The notes below the pieces were generated by a model. It had not been told where the DNA came from and searched no databases. It was given only the letters and a program-made list of their open reading frames with translations. 64,000 nucleotides of DNA, taken from an uncultured Treponema sp. (GTDB taxonomy: Bacteria; Spirochaetota; Spirochaetia; Treponematales; Treponemataceae). The position numbers were made by a program, and so were the translations under genes. Shown in pieces: positions 55,951 to 63,410 of this stretch; position 1 is the stretch's first letter, and each line of letters opens with the position of its first letter. The stretch spans positions 1-64,000 of the forward strand of contig ONPD01000010.1 of NCBI GenBank assembly GCA_900319625.1, read 5' to 3'.

Positions 55951-55980
55951 AGGGGGCACAAAAATGCCCCCTTTTATTTT
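55951..55980 (+). terminator. Intrinsic terminator
   Basis: GGGGGCA-CAAAAA-TGCCCCC is followed by TTTTATTTT. It ends the cytidylate kinase-like transcript. Confidence 0.88.
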
Positions 55981-56009
55981 AGTCTTATATTCTTTATACT
56001 AATCTTATT

Positions 56010-56606
56010 ATGAAACTGTCTAACAAATTCACTCTTACACGTATTCTTCTTTCACCGGTGTTTTTCATCCTTTATTTTCTGCCAATCTGGACTAACGGAC
56101 TTTTTGCTAAAGCCAGCGTGATGATTGCAATTCCGCTGCTCTGCTTTATGGAGTTCACAGATTTTCTGGACGGATTTTTTGCCCGCCGCAATAATGAAGT
56201 AAGTGATTTTGGAAAGCTTTTTGACCCTTTTGCTGACGTTGTAGTTCACATGGGAACCTTCGTATGCTTTATGTTCTCTATGAAGGCTGAACTCAGCTAC
56301 ATGAAGCCATATCTTTTTATCCTGATTTTGTATCGCGAAATGACTATGAACTTTATCCGTATGGTGGCCGTAAAAAAAGGAACTGCCATCGCAGCCCGCA
56401 AAGGCGGTAAGTTCAAAACCGTAATGTACGTAGCATCCGGCTTCTTTGCCCTCTTCCTTGAAACCCTGGTAAGATTCGGCATTGAACCCGCAAACATCGC
56501 AACCCTTCAGTTAGTTTCCCTTATTCTTTTCATAATCTGCGTAGTCTGCAGTTATGTGTCATTCATTGACTATTTGATTCATTTCGGAAAGCTGCTGAAA
56601 GAATAG
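56010..56606 (+). CDS. pgsA: CDP-alcohol phosphatidyltransferase (PgsA-like)
   Basis: A protein of 198 residues has 5-6 membrane helices and the CDP-alcohol transferase motif, visible in DFLDGFFARRNNEVSDFGKL and FDPFADVVVH (DGX2ARX8GX3DX3D with two Asp of the catalytic set). It should make phosphatidylglycerophosphate from CDP-diacylglycerol and glycerol-3-phosphate, but other alcohols are possible. A TATACT box lies 9 bp before ATG, so the leader is very short. A large palindromic element separates it from the convergent hsp20 gene. Confidence 0.85.
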   Translation: MKLSNKFTLTRILLSPVFFILYFLPIWTNGLFAKASVMIAIPLLCFMEFTDFLDGFFARRNNEVSDFGKLFDPFADVVVHMGTFVCFMFSMKAELSYMKPYLFILILYREMTMNFIRMVAVKKGTAIAARKGGKFKTVMYVASGFFALFLETLVRFGIEPANIATLQLVSLILFIICVVCSYVSFIDYLIHFGKLLKE

Positions 56607-56640
56607 TTTTAAGATTGATATTAAGGCGAACTGACTATAA

Positions 56641-56748
56641 AAAAAAATGGTCGTTGTGGGACGCTAGCAAGGGGCAAAAACATTTTATTTGAAATGTTTA
56701 TTTTCTCGCCTCTTGCGTATCGCTGGGACCCGCAACGGCCATTTTTTT
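56641..56748. repeat. 108-bp nested palindrome between pgsA and hsp20
   Basis: Outer arms AAAAAAATGGTCGTTGTGGG (56641-56660) and CCCGCAACGGCCATTTTTTT (56729-56748) pair over 20 bases with two G-T. Inside, GCAAGGGGC pairs with GCCTCTTGC, and AAACATTT with AAATGTTT. T-runs on both outer edges make it a two-way terminator. Its core resembles that of the element at 18243-18398. Confidence 0.78.
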
Positions 56749-56766
56749 ATTTGGTGTTAAGTCTTA

Positions 56767-57183
56767 TTAGCAGGCTTCAATAGCAATTCTCTTAGGAGCT
56801 TCCGAAGCCTTTTTCTGCATATAAATAGTCAAAATACCATTCTTGAAGTTTGCCGAAACATTTTCAGTATCAACATCCTTTGGCAGTACAAAGCGGCGTT
56901 CAAACTGACTTGTTCTGCGCTCCTTAAGAATGTATTTTCCAGCCTTCTTCTCTTCCTTCTTTTCCTCTTTCTGCTCAGTCTTAGAAGAAGCAATTGTCAA
57001 ATTGTTCTGGTCAAGTTCAATATCTACGTCCTTTTCTGTGCGACCAGGCAATTCCATCTCCAGAGTGTAGCTCTTGTCGTCCTCTTCAATGTCAACTTTT
57101 GGAGAAGAAGCTGTTACATGGCACATTGCAGGTGTGTCAAACACGTCATTGAAAAGTGAATTGATAAGTGAAAGTTCGTTCAT
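56767..57183 (-). CDS. Small heat shock protein, Hsp20 family
   Basis: A protein of 138 residues has the alpha-crystallin domain (SPKVDIEEDDKSYTLEMELP to KNGILTIYMQKK, about 28-130), with the GILT motif intact. A lysine/glutamate insert (QKEEKKEEKKAGKYILKERR) sits in the loop. It forms oligomers that hold unfolding proteins. The N-terminal arm is short and ends in an LFNDVFDTP-like motif. The gene has a sigma-54 promoter and a leader hairpin. That is unusual for hsp20, which is normally sigma-32 or HrcA controlled. Confidence 0.92.
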   Translation of the reverse strand: MNELSLINSLFNDVFDTPAMCHVTASSPKVDIEEDDKSYTLEMELPGRTEKDVDIELDQNNLTIASSKTEQKEEKKEEKKAGKYILKERRTSQFERRFVLPKDVDTENVSANFKNGILTIYMQKKASEAPKRIAIEAC

Positions 57184-57204
57184 ATCGTACCTCGATTTTT
57201 TTTA

Positions 57205-57224
57205 GGGAGCTCATACGAGTTCCC
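57205..57224 (-). promoter_or_regulatory. Hairpin in the hsp20 leader
   Basis: GGGAACTCGTATGAGCTCCC, as read on the minus strand, forms a hairpin between the predicted start of transcription and the GAGG Shine-Dalgarno. It is not a CIRCE element. It could be an RNA thermometer or a stability element. Confidence 0.5.
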
Positions 57225-57243
57225 GATTTTTACACCTAACATA

Positions 57244-57261
57244 TAGCAATTACCGTGCCAA
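57244..57261 (-). promoter_or_regulatory. Sigma-54 (-24/-12) promoter of hsp20
   Basis: The minus strand reads TTGGCACGGTAATTGCTA, matching the RpoN consensus TGGCACG-N4-TTGCW at all fixed positions. Counting 12 bp from the GC gives a start near 57235, about 50 nt before the ATG. An activator site has not been identified. Confidence 0.85.
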
Positions 57262-57304
57262 GATTACGAGGTAAATAAAATTTTCAGATTTTTTAAGAAA
57301 TTTT

Positions 57305-57419
57305 CGGGCGAGATCCCTTATTAACAGGCTTTTCGGGGTTGTCAGCCGCCTCCACGAGGCTCCGGCGGCCGCTTCGCGCCCCTGCAATCCTGCGCAGGGT
57401 GACACACTTCAAGCGCCCG
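57305..57419. repeat. GC-rich palindromic repeat
   Basis: Ends CGGGCG and CGCCCG enclose CCGCC...GGCGG, GCCTC-CAC-GAGGC and CCCTGC...GCAGGG stems. It is far more GC-rich than its surroundings. On the minus strand it holds gtcaccctgcgcaggattgc and aagggatctcgcccg, phrases that occur in dispersed repeats of many bacteria. It lies upstream of the sigma-54 promoter of hsp20, where an activator might otherwise bind. Confidence 0.6.
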
Positions 57420-57498
57420 TTTTTCCTCCGATTCGGGAGAATTTACTCAATTTTATCTTTTTGACACAGTCTAATGGGTAAAATTGACCCAGAGTCAT

Positions 57499-58860
57499 TT
57501 ATTTTCCGAATACAGCCTTTACCAGCTGCTTAATATTTTCAACTTTTACGCAGTCTTTTTCACTTTCCGGGCAGATTACATCATTAAATCCCAGCTGCTG
57601 AGCCGCTTTTATGCGCTGCTTAGCCTTTGTGACCGGGCGGATTTCTCCCGCAAGACTAAGCTCACCGAATATTACGGTTTGATTTTTAAGGGCTAAATCT
57701 GTTCTGGCCGAATAAAGTGCCGCTGCCAGAGCCGCATCAATAGAGCTTTCTGTAAGACGGACGCCGCCCGCAACATTTACATAAATATCCTGGTCAGAAA
57801 ATCTTAGTCCGCAGCGTTTTTCAAGGACGGCCGCAACGCGGGCAACCCGGCCTGAATCAATTTTTTCGCTGTAAATCCGGCTTATACTGGCCTTTGCGGG
57901 CACTGTAAGGGCCTGAATTTCTACTAAAAATACCCGGCTGCCTTCAAAAACCGGGGTACAGGCAACGCCTGCCGGCTGGTTTTCTGTACGCTGGGTCAAA
58001 AAGAGAGTTGCCGGATCCTTTAATGTAACCAGTCCCTTTTCTGTCATAGAAAAAATGCCTATTTCATCTACCGAACCAAAGCGGTTTTTCTGGGCGTGCA
58101 AAAATCTTATCTCATCATCATTGCGTTCAAAAGAAATTACGGTGTCTACCATGTGCTCCATTGATTTTGGACCCGCAATCGAACCTTCCTTTGTAACGTG
58201 GGCAGTCATAATCAGAACAGAATCGCGTTCCTTTACCCACTGAATAAACTCATTTGCGCAATATTTCAGCTGATTTACGGTACCCGGAATTATTCCGGCT
58301 TCGGCAGAATACACAGTCTGAATGGAATCGATAATCACTAGGGTTGGATTTAGATTATCCAGGGCTTTTAAGGTATCTTCCAGACGGTTTGTGCAGAGAA
58401 TATTGATGTTTTTACAGTCCAGTTCAAGTCTTTTTGCACGGTCTTTTATCTGGGCGGCAGACTCTTCGCCGCTTACGTAAAGGATTTTACTTTCTGGACC
58501 GAAAGATTTTGCGCATGATGCCGCTGTCTGTAAGAGCAGGGTAGATTTTCCTATGCCAGGTTCGCCGCCCAGTAAAATAGCCGAGCATTTTGTAGCTCCT
58601 CCGCCAAGTACGCGGTCAAATTCTGCAATGCCGGTAGAAAATCTTGAGCTTTGTGCGGCTTCAACGCTTTCAAGGCTGACAGGTTTTGCCATTTCTGCCT
58701 TTTCACTGCCTCGTCCGGCAGGAGATACTGCGTTTTTATCTATAATAATTTCTTCTAAAGAGTTCCATTCACCGCATTCAGGGCAGCGTCCAAGCCAGCG
58801 GGGCTGTGAATATCCGCAGCTGGAGCATTTGTACATAATTGAACCTGTTTTTTTTGCCAT
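57499..58860 (-). CDS. radA: DNA repair protein RadA/Sms
   Basis: A protein of 453 residues has a C4 zinc finger (CSSCGYSQPRWLGRCPECGE), a RecA-like ATPase with Walker A GGEPGIGKSTLLLQT (about 95) and LYVSGEESAAQIKDR, the RadA signature KNRFGS (about 255) and a Lon-like C-terminal domain (VNVAGGVRLTESSIDAALAAA). It drives branch migration in recombinational repair. The length is normal. It is on the minus strand, with the hsp20 promoter region beyond its end. Confidence 0.95.
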   Translation of the reverse strand: MAKKTGSIMYKCSSCGYSQPRWLGRCPECGEWNSLEEIIIDKNAVSPAGRGSEKAEMAKPVSLESVEAAQSSRFSTGIAEFDRVLGGGATKCSAILLGGEPGIGKSTLLLQTAASCAKSFGPESKILYVSGEESAAQIKDRAKRLELDCKNINILCTNRLEDTLKALDNLNPTLVIIDSIQTVYSAEAGIIPGTVNQLKYCANEFIQWVKERDSVLIMTAHVTKEGSIAGPKSMEHMVDTVISFERNDDEIRFLHAQKNRFGSVDEIGIFSMTEKGLVTLKDPATLFLTQRTENQPAGVACTPVFEGSRVFLVEIQALTVPAKASISRIYSEKIDSGRVARVAAVLEKRCGLRFSDQDIYVNVAGGVRLTESSIDAALAAALYSARTDLALKNQTVIFGELSLAGEIRPVTKAKQRIKAAQQLGFNDVICPESEKDCVKVENIKQLVKAVFGK

Positions 58861-58915
58861 TTTCTAAGACTTTCCTTATTTAACAGAATTTTATCGCTTC
58901 TGAATAAAAAAATAA

Positions 58916-58944
58916 TTGACAACTGAACATAGTCAAGTTATATT
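58916..58944 (+). promoter_or_regulatory. Near-consensus sigma-70 promoter of the putative sRNA
   Basis: TTGACA (58916-58921), a 17-bp spacer and TATATT (58939-58944) form a strong promoter reading right. No gene on the plus strand follows, and the terminator at 59003-59047 ends the transcript. Confidence 0.75.
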
Positions 58945-58950
58945 AAAGTC

Positions 58951-59047
58951 AGCTTGTAAATAAGCTGATAAACTCTCTCCGATGACCAACTATGTTGGTC
59001 GGCACGCTTCCCTTTTAGTGTTACTGTCTGGGAAGCGTGTTTTTTTT
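58951..59047 (+). ncRNA. Putative small RNA
   Basis: Between a near-perfect promoter and an intrinsic terminator lies a stretch of about 97 nt without an open frame. It can form CAGCTTGTAAATAAGCTG, GACCAAC-TAT-GTTGGTC and the terminator hairpin. The free segment TAAACTCTCTCCGAT between the first two hairpins is a candidate seed or Shine-Dalgarno-binding region. It matches no RNA family that I know (not 6S, SRP or tmRNA by sequence). The gene order radA (-), sRNA (+), cysE (-) gives it an independent unit. Confidence 0.65.
59003..59047 (+). terminator. Intrinsic terminator of the sRNA
   Basis: CACGCTTCCC pairs with GGGAAGCGTG over ten bases and is followed by eight T residues. Confidence 0.9.
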
Positions 59048-59051
59048 AACA

Positions 59052-59140
59052 CCGGGGGGGGCGTTGCGGGGAACACCCCCGCAGAAGGGGTGGCGAAAGA
59101 CCGCGAAGCGGGCTGGAGCCAGGGGAAGGCTTTCCCCTAC
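59052..59140 (+). repeat. GAGGGTAGCG module, copy 3, at the cysE end
   Basis: GCGGGG...CCCCCGC, linker gcagaaggggtggcg, hairpin CCGC-GAA-GCGG, and GGGGAA-GGC-TTTCCCC. It follows the plan of copies 1 and 2 but has drifted. Its last hairpin abuts and overlaps the stop codon of cysE on the minus strand, so the final codons of that gene may come from the module. Confidence 0.65.
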
Positions 59141-60006
59141 TCTTGAGTCACAACGCTGCCTGCCGGCACCGATTTTGTTACCCAGGTGTTACCGCCGATT
59201 GTAGAGCCTTTTCCAATGATAGTTTCACCGCCGAGAATTGTGGCATTTGCGTAAATTGTAACGTCGTCTTCTATAGTAGGGTGGCGCTTGTTGCCTGTAA
59301 GGGATTTTTTTACGCTGAGGGCACCCAAGGTAACGCCCTGGTAGATTTTAACGTTTGTTCCGATAATACAGGTTTCACCGATTACAACACCGGTTCCGTG
59401 GTCAATAAAGAAAGATTCTCCGATTTTTGCGCCCGGATGAATGTCTATTCCGGTTTTTCCGTGAACATGTTCGCTCATAATGCGGGGAATGATAGGCACT
59501 CCGTTTTCGTAAAGATAATGGGCGATGCGGTGAACAAGAATGGCTTCAAGGCCAGGGTAGGAAAGGATTACTTCCTCATTGCTTTTTGCGGCCGGGTCAC
59601 CGTTGTAGGCGGCAACTACATCCAGCTGAATTTTGCGGCGGATTTCAGGGATTTCTTCTATAAGACCTGTTGCAACTTCTTCGGCAAGCTGGAAGCATTT
59701 TGAATTTGTCGGGTTTTCGCGGCATTCTGATTTTTCATTTTTTGAAAGCATATAAATCAGGGCTTTCTGGATTTCTTTTGTAAGCTTGGCAATTACGTTG
59801 TTTACTTTCTGTCCGGTTACGTATCGGATGTTTACCGGATCGATTTCCTCAGCTTTCTTAAAGCCAGGGAAAACAAGGGTCTGAATATCACCCAGAATTT
59901 CCACAACGTTCTGGCGGTTAGGGAAGGAATCTGAATCACTTCTGTTTATGAGTCCGTAGCGGTGGTAAGAATCCAGAATACCGTCGATAAGCATGTCTAT
60001 TGTCAT
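59137..60006 (-). CDS. cysE: Serine O-acetyltransferase (EpsC-type)
   Basis: A protein of 289 residues has a helical N-terminal domain and a left-handed beta-helix of hexapeptide repeats (IDIHPGAKIGESFFIDHGTG, VVIGETCIIGTNVKIYQGVT, IYANATILGGETIIGKGSTI). The active-site His is in DHGTGVVIGE. It transfers acetyl from acetyl-CoA to serine, feeding cysteine synthesis. No cysK is adjacent. The C-terminal tail after VPAGSVV is very short (TQE), while the usual C-terminus, which docks in CysK, is longer and ends in isoleucine. Confidence 0.92.
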   Translation of the reverse strand: MTIDMLIDGILDSYHRYGLINRSDSDSFPNRQNVVEILGDIQTLVFPGFKKAEEIDPVNIRYVTGQKVNNVIAKLTKEIQKALIYMLSKNEKSECRENPTNSKCFQLAEEVATGLIEEIPEIRRKIQLDVVAAYNGDPAAKSNEEVILSYPGLEAILVHRIAHYLYENGVPIIPRIMSEHVHGKTGIDIHPGAKIGESFFIDHGTGVVIGETCIIGTNVKIYQGVTLGALSVKKSLTGNKRHPTIEDDVTIYANATILGGETIIGKGSTIGGNTWVTKSVPAGSVVTQE

Positions 60007-60106
60007 ATGCGCCTCAAAATCTTAATCTATCTTTTCAATAGGTTAAAAATAGTGTAGAATTCATAAAGAAACAAGATGAATTTTCGAAAATTCTTGATTG
60101 AATTTA

Positions 60107-60135
60107 TTGACATAAAACCTGTGTTTCTTTATATT
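60107..60135 (+). promoter_or_regulatory. Sigma-70 promoter of the tRNA/secE/nusG operon
   Basis: TTGACA (60107-60112), a 17-bp spacer and TATATT (60130-60135) stand 45 bp before tRNA-Thr. It is the only strong promoter found before the translation gene block. Confidence 0.82.
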
Positions 60136-60179
60136 CATAAAACGCACGTTTTCTATAGCAAAAGCAGAAGTGCGAAATT

Positions 60180-60252
60180 GCCCCTTTAGCTCAGTTGGTA
60201 GAGCACCACATCGGTAATGTGGAGGTCTGCAGTTCGATTCTGCAAATGGGCT
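60180..60252 (+). tRNA. tRNA-Thr (GGT)
   Basis: The cloverleaf has acceptor GCCCCTT/AATGGGC (one mismatch), D arm GCTCAGTTGGTAGAGC, anticodon arm CCACA-TCGGTAA-TGTGG with anticodon GGT, and T arm TGCAG-TTCGATT-CTGCA. It has 73 nt with no encoded CCA. It heads the operon before rpmG. Confidence 0.95.
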
Positions 60253-60279
60253 AAAGAAAATTTATAACAGGAGTTACAA

Positions 60280-60456
60280 ATGGCAAGTAAGAAAAAGGGC
60301 GCTGTAGAAATCATTGCTTTGCAGTGCACAGAATGTAAGAGAAAGAATTACACAACTTACAAAAACCGCAAGAATATCACAGGTAAATTGGAAAAGAATA
60401 AGTATTGTCCATTCTGCCGTAAGTCTATCTTGCACAAAGAAACAAAAGCAAAATAA
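60280..60456 (+). CDS. rpmG: 50S ribosomal protein L33
   Basis: A protein of 58 residues has the zinc-ribbon cysteines CTEC and CPFC ([37 protein letters not shown]), so it is the zinc-binding C+ form of L33. It follows tRNA-Thr by 27 bp, after an AGGAG Shine-Dalgarno. The pairing of rpmG between tRNA genes upstream of secE is common in bacteria. It was found by direct reading because it is short. Confidence 0.95.
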   Translation: MASKKKGAVEIIALQCTECKRKNYTTYKNRKNITGKLEKNKYCPFCRKSILHKETKAK

Positions 60457-60496
60457 TTTTTAATATTTTTTACCGGTTCGCCGGGATTAAATATAT

Positions 60497-60569
60497 AGGG
60501 CAGTAGTTCAGTTGGTAGAGCAGCGGTCTCCAAAACCGCCTGTCGTGGGTTCAAATCCTGCCTGCCCTG
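60497..60569 (+). tRNA. tRNA-Trp (CCA)
   Basis: The acceptor is AGGGCAG/CTGCCCT, the D arm GTTCAGTTGGTAGAGC, the anticodon arm GCGGT-CTCCAAA-ACCGC with anticodon CCA, and the T arm GTGGG-TTCAAAT-CCTGC (one mismatch) with discriminator G. It has 73 nt and no encoded CCA. It lies between rpmG and secE, as in many bacteria. Confidence 0.96.
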
Positions 60570-60592
60570 ATTTTTTTTAAGGAATAATAGAT

Positions 60593-60775
60593 ATGTCAAA
60601 GTTTGTACAGTTTGTTCGTGAAAGTAAAGCAGAATTAAAGAGAGTAGATTGGCCTTCAAAAGAAGATGTTTTTTCTTCTGTTAAGGTTGTAATTATTTCT
60701 ACTGTTGTAATTGCTGTTCTTCTTGGTGTACTTGATTTGGCATTTACTCAGGTTTTCAGATTCTTAATGAAATAG
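60593..60775 (+). CDS. secE: Preprotein translocase subunit SecE
   Basis: A protein of 60 residues is the short one-helix bacterial SecE: an amphipathic part with the conserved ESKAELKRVDWPSKEDV, then a single membrane helix (VVIISTVVIAVLLGVLDLAF). It clamps SecY in the translocon. It lies directly before nusG in the standard order. Confidence 0.95.
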   Translation: MSKFVQFVRESKAELKRVDWPSKEDVFSSVKVVIISTVVIAVLLGVLDLAFTQVFRFLMK

Positions 60776-60784
60776 GACGTAGAG

Positions 60785-61348
60785 ATGTCTAGAAGTTGGT
60801 ATATTCTTAATGCTTATACAGGCTACGAAGGAAAAATCGAACGTACTATCAAATCCTTACTTGAAAAAGAAGAAATCGATCCTAAAGTAGTTCTTGATGT
60901 AAAGGTTCCACTTGAAGAAGTTGTAGAAATCAAAGATGGAAAGAAAAGAACAAGAATGAATAAATTTCTTCCTGGATATATTCTTCTTGAAATGGATCTT
61001 CCTGAGCTTAACTGGAAAGAAACTTGTACTAAATTATATAAAATCCAGGGTGTTACAGGCTTTGTAGGAAATATCAGCCGTAATGACCGTCCTGTTCCAA
61101 TCAGACCTGATGAAGCTAAAAATCTTCTTCAGAAATCTGGTCTTATTAAGGGTGAAAAACAGGTACACGTACGTCAGACATTTGATATTGATGATGTTGT
61201 TAAAATTACTGACGGTGCTTTTGCTTCATTCTCTGGAACAATTAAAGAAATTAATCTTGAGAAAGAAAAGCTTAAGGTTGAAGTACAGATTTTCGGTCGT
61301 TCAACACCGGTAGAAGTAAACTTCCTGCAGGTTGAGAAGACAAAATAA
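60785..61348 (+). CDS. nusG: Transcription termination/antitermination factor NusG
   Basis: A protein of 187 residues begins with WYILNAYTGYEGKIERTIKS (NGN domain) and ends with a KOW domain (VVKITDGAFASFSGTIKEI, about 132-185). It binds RNA polymerase and couples it to Rho or ribosomes. It is placed 10 bp after secE and before rplK. The length is normal. Confidence 0.96.
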   Translation: MSRSWYILNAYTGYEGKIERTIKSLLEKEEIDPKVVLDVKVPLEEVVEIKDGKKRTRMNKFLPGYILLEMDLPELNWKETCTKLYKIQGVTGFVGNISRNDRPVPIRPDEAKNLLQKSGLIKGEKQVHVRQTFDIDDVVKITDGAFASFSGTIKEINLEKEKLKVEVQIFGRSTPVEVNFLQVEKTK

Positions 61349-61564
61349 AATTAAACAAGGAATATAATGCAGCGGTGGTTGGGCTTTCTGGCAAAACCAC
61401 CCTTTGTGTTTTATTCGATGTTGTTTGGCAAATTCAGGGGTTTGTATCCCAAATACAAACCATTTTTATCCTGTTTTTGGGAGAAGTAAAAGTCCGTTGG
61501 ACAGAGTTACTTCGTTAGGAAGATTCCTTAGTGAACTTCCACACCAATTTTTGGGAGACATAAA
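61349..61564 (+). promoter_or_regulatory. Structured leader before rplK
   Basis: This 216-nt leader holds several hairpins: GGTGGTTGGGC...AAAACCACC, GGTTTGTAT-CCCA-AATACAAACC and a GTCCGTTGGAC stem. It ends with GGGAG 8 bp before ATG. Such leaders commonly bind a ribosomal protein from the same operon to stop its translation. L1 or L10 would be the candidate here, but no motif is decisive. Confidence 0.5.
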
Positions 61565-61996
61565 ATGGCTACAAAGAAAGTCACAGCTGTAATCAAATTG
61601 CAGTGTCCTGCAGGGGCGGCTACACCAGCTCCTCCAATCGGACCGGCTCTTGGACCTCACGGTGTTTCAGCTCCTAAATTCGTTCAGGAGTTCAATGACC
61701 GCACAAAGTCTATGGAGAAAGGTTTGATCATTCCTGTTGTAATCACAGTTTACCAGGACAAATCTTACACATTCATCCTCAAGACTCCTCCTGCTGCAGT
61801 TCTTATTAAGAAAGCAGCAAAAATCGAAAAGGGTTCTGGAAATCCTCTTCGCGACAAAGTTGCTACTTTGTCTAAGGCAGCTCTTGAAGAAATCGCTAAA
61901 ACAAAGATGCCAGATATCAACGCTAATGATATCGAAGCAGCAAAGAAAATCATTGCCGGTACTGCTCGCAGTATGGGTGTAGAGGTGGAGCAGTAA
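61565..61996 (+). CDS. rplK: 50S ribosomal protein L11
   Basis: A protein of 143 residues has the L11 start [25 protein letters not shown] and the C-terminal rRNA-binding domain ending [10 protein letters not shown]. It forms part of the GTPase centre with L10 and L7/L12. The order rplK-rplA-rplJ-rplL is standard. The start follows a GGGAG Shine-Dalgarno after the structured leader, and rplA starts 2 bp after the stop. Confidence 0.97.
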   Translation: MATKKVTAVIKLQCPAGAATPAPPIGPALGPHGVSAPKFVQEFNDRTKSMEKGLIIPVVITVYQDKSYTFILKTPPAAVLIKKAAKIEKGSGNPLRDKVATLSKAALEEIAKTKMPDINANDIEAAKKIIAGTARSMGVEVEQ

Positions 61997-61997
61997 T

Positions 61998-62678
61998 ATG
62001 AAACATGGAAAGAAATATCGCGCAGCTCTTGCAAAATATGATCTTACAAAGAAATATGATGTAGCTTCAGCTTGTAAAATGGTTCAGGACATGAAGTTTG
62101 CTAAATTCGATGAGACTGTTGAAGCTCACGTAGTACTTCGTCTTGAGAAAAATGCTGTTGTTCGTGATACATTGGTATTCCCAAATCAGTTCCGCGGCGA
62201 AAAGAAAGTTTTGGTTTTCTGTAAGGAAGACAAAGTAAAAGAAGCTTTGGATGCTGGTGCAACTTATGCTGGTTCTGACGAATACATCGAAAAAGTAAAG
62301 GGTGGCTGGTTGGACTTCGACGTTTGTGTTGCTACACCTGATATGATGAAAGATGTAGGTCGTCTTGGTATGGTTTTGGGTCGCAAAGGTTTGATGCCAA
62401 ACCCAAAAACTGGAACTGTTACTCCAAACGTAGCTCAGGCTGTTGCTGAACTTAAGAAAGGTCGTACAGAATTCCGTGCTGACAAAGCTGGAATCGTTCA
62501 CATTGCTGTTGGTAAGTGTTCTATGGACACAGACAAGGTTGTTGAGAACGTTAAGACTCTTCTTGCTGAAATCGGTCGTAAAAAGCCTGCTGGATCTGCT
62601 GCTGGATTTGTTCAGTCAGTATCTGTTAGTTCTTCTATGGGCCCAGGCGTTTGGGTTGACTATAAGGATGGTGAATAA
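61998..62678 (+). CDS. rplA: 50S ribosomal protein L1
   Basis: A protein of 226 residues has the L1 motifs MKHGKKYRAALAKYDLTKKY and GLMPNPKTGTVTPNVAQAV. It forms the L1 stalk and can repress its own operon by binding the leader. The gap to rplK is 1 bp, and its stop shares a base with the rplJ ATG (TAATG), which implies coupled translation. Confidence 0.97.
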   Translation: MKHGKKYRAALAKYDLTKKYDVASACKMVQDMKFAKFDETVEAHVVLRLEKNAVVRDTLVFPNQFRGEKKVLVFCKEDKVKEALDAGATYAGSDEYIEKVKGGWLDFDVCVATPDMMKDVGRLGMVLGRKGLMPNPKTGTVTPNVAQAVAELKKGRTEFRADKAGIVHIAVGKCSMDTDKVVENVKTLLAEIGRKKPAGSAAGFVQSVSVSSSMGPGVWVDYKDGE

Positions 62679-63190
62679 TGGCAATCAAAGCAAAGAAAAT
62701 TCAGCCTGCTAAAGCAGAAGCTATTGAAAACGCAAAGAAAGTTCTTGGTGAATACAACGACTTCATCTTTGCTGATTACCGTGGTCTTACAGTAGAACAG
62801 ATCACTACTCTTCGCGACAAACTCCGCGAAAAGAACGCTGTTCTTAAAGTTATGAAAAATAACTTTGCACGTATCGCTTTTGAGGATATGAAAGTAGAAA
62901 ATGTTGCTGACTACCTCAAAGGTCCTACTGTAATTGCAATGGCAAAAGAGGATGCTAACGAAGTTGCAAAAGTTCTTTTTGACTTTGCAAAAGATGCTCC
63001 TACTTTGACTGTAAAAGGTGCTTATGTAGAAAAAGAAGTTTACGATGCTGCAAAGATCGAAGCTTTCTCAAAAGTACCTGGAAAGAAGCAGCTTATTGCT
63101 ATGCTTATGTCTGCAATGAACGGTCCTGTTCAGAAGCTCGCAGCTACTTTGCAGGCTTACGTGGACAAAAAGCAGGCAGAAGCAAACTAA
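62678..63190 (+). CDS. rplJ: 50S ribosomal protein L10
   Basis: A protein of 170 residues has the L10 pattern NDFIFADYRGLTVEQITTLR and a C-terminal helix for L7/L12 binding (GPVQKLAATLQAYVDKKQAE). It makes the base of the stalk. Directly after the stop a palindrome AAAACTGC-TT-GCAGTTTT begins a long structured spacer before rplL. Confidence 0.96.
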   Translation: MAIKAKKIQPAKAEAIENAKKVLGEYNDFIFADYRGLTVEQITTLRDKLREKNAVLKVMKNNFARIAFEDMKVENVADYLKGPTVIAMAKEDANEVAKVLFDFAKDAPTLTVKGAYVEKEVYDAAKIEAFSKVPGKKQLIAMLMSAMNGPVQKLAATLQAYVDKKQAEAN

Positions 63191-63410
63191 AAACTGCTTG
63201 CAGTTTTTAGTTTGTTGAGTTAGAAGGCAACTTGTTGACTTCTAACGGCGTGCTAACTAATTTGCAAAACTTTTGTGTGGCGTAAGCTGCACAACACAGG
63301 TCAGGCTTCATAACTGCTGACTGTCCTGTGAAAATAAAAGCAGAAAGACTCAGTTGAGTTGAATCTGCGCACCGCAAGGTGAAAATATACTTTATTGTAA
63401 GGAAGACAAT
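63191..63410 (+). promoter_or_regulatory. Structured rplJ-rplL spacer
   Basis: The 220-nt spacer is much longer than usual for this gene pair. It contains AAACTGC/GCAGTTT, TTAGAAG/CTTCTAA (followed by CGG, as in H3 tails), TGTGTGGC-GTAA-GCTGCACA, CACAGG...CCTGTG and CACC-GCAA-GGTG. It may tune the excess of L7/L12 over L10, or be a repeat insertion. A GGAAG Shine-Dalgarno precedes rplL. Confidence 0.6.

Noticed and set aside
57205..57224. CIRCE element of hsp20
   Set aside because: The arms do not match TTAGCACTC/GAGTGCTAA and the hairpin lies downstream of the sigma-54 start.
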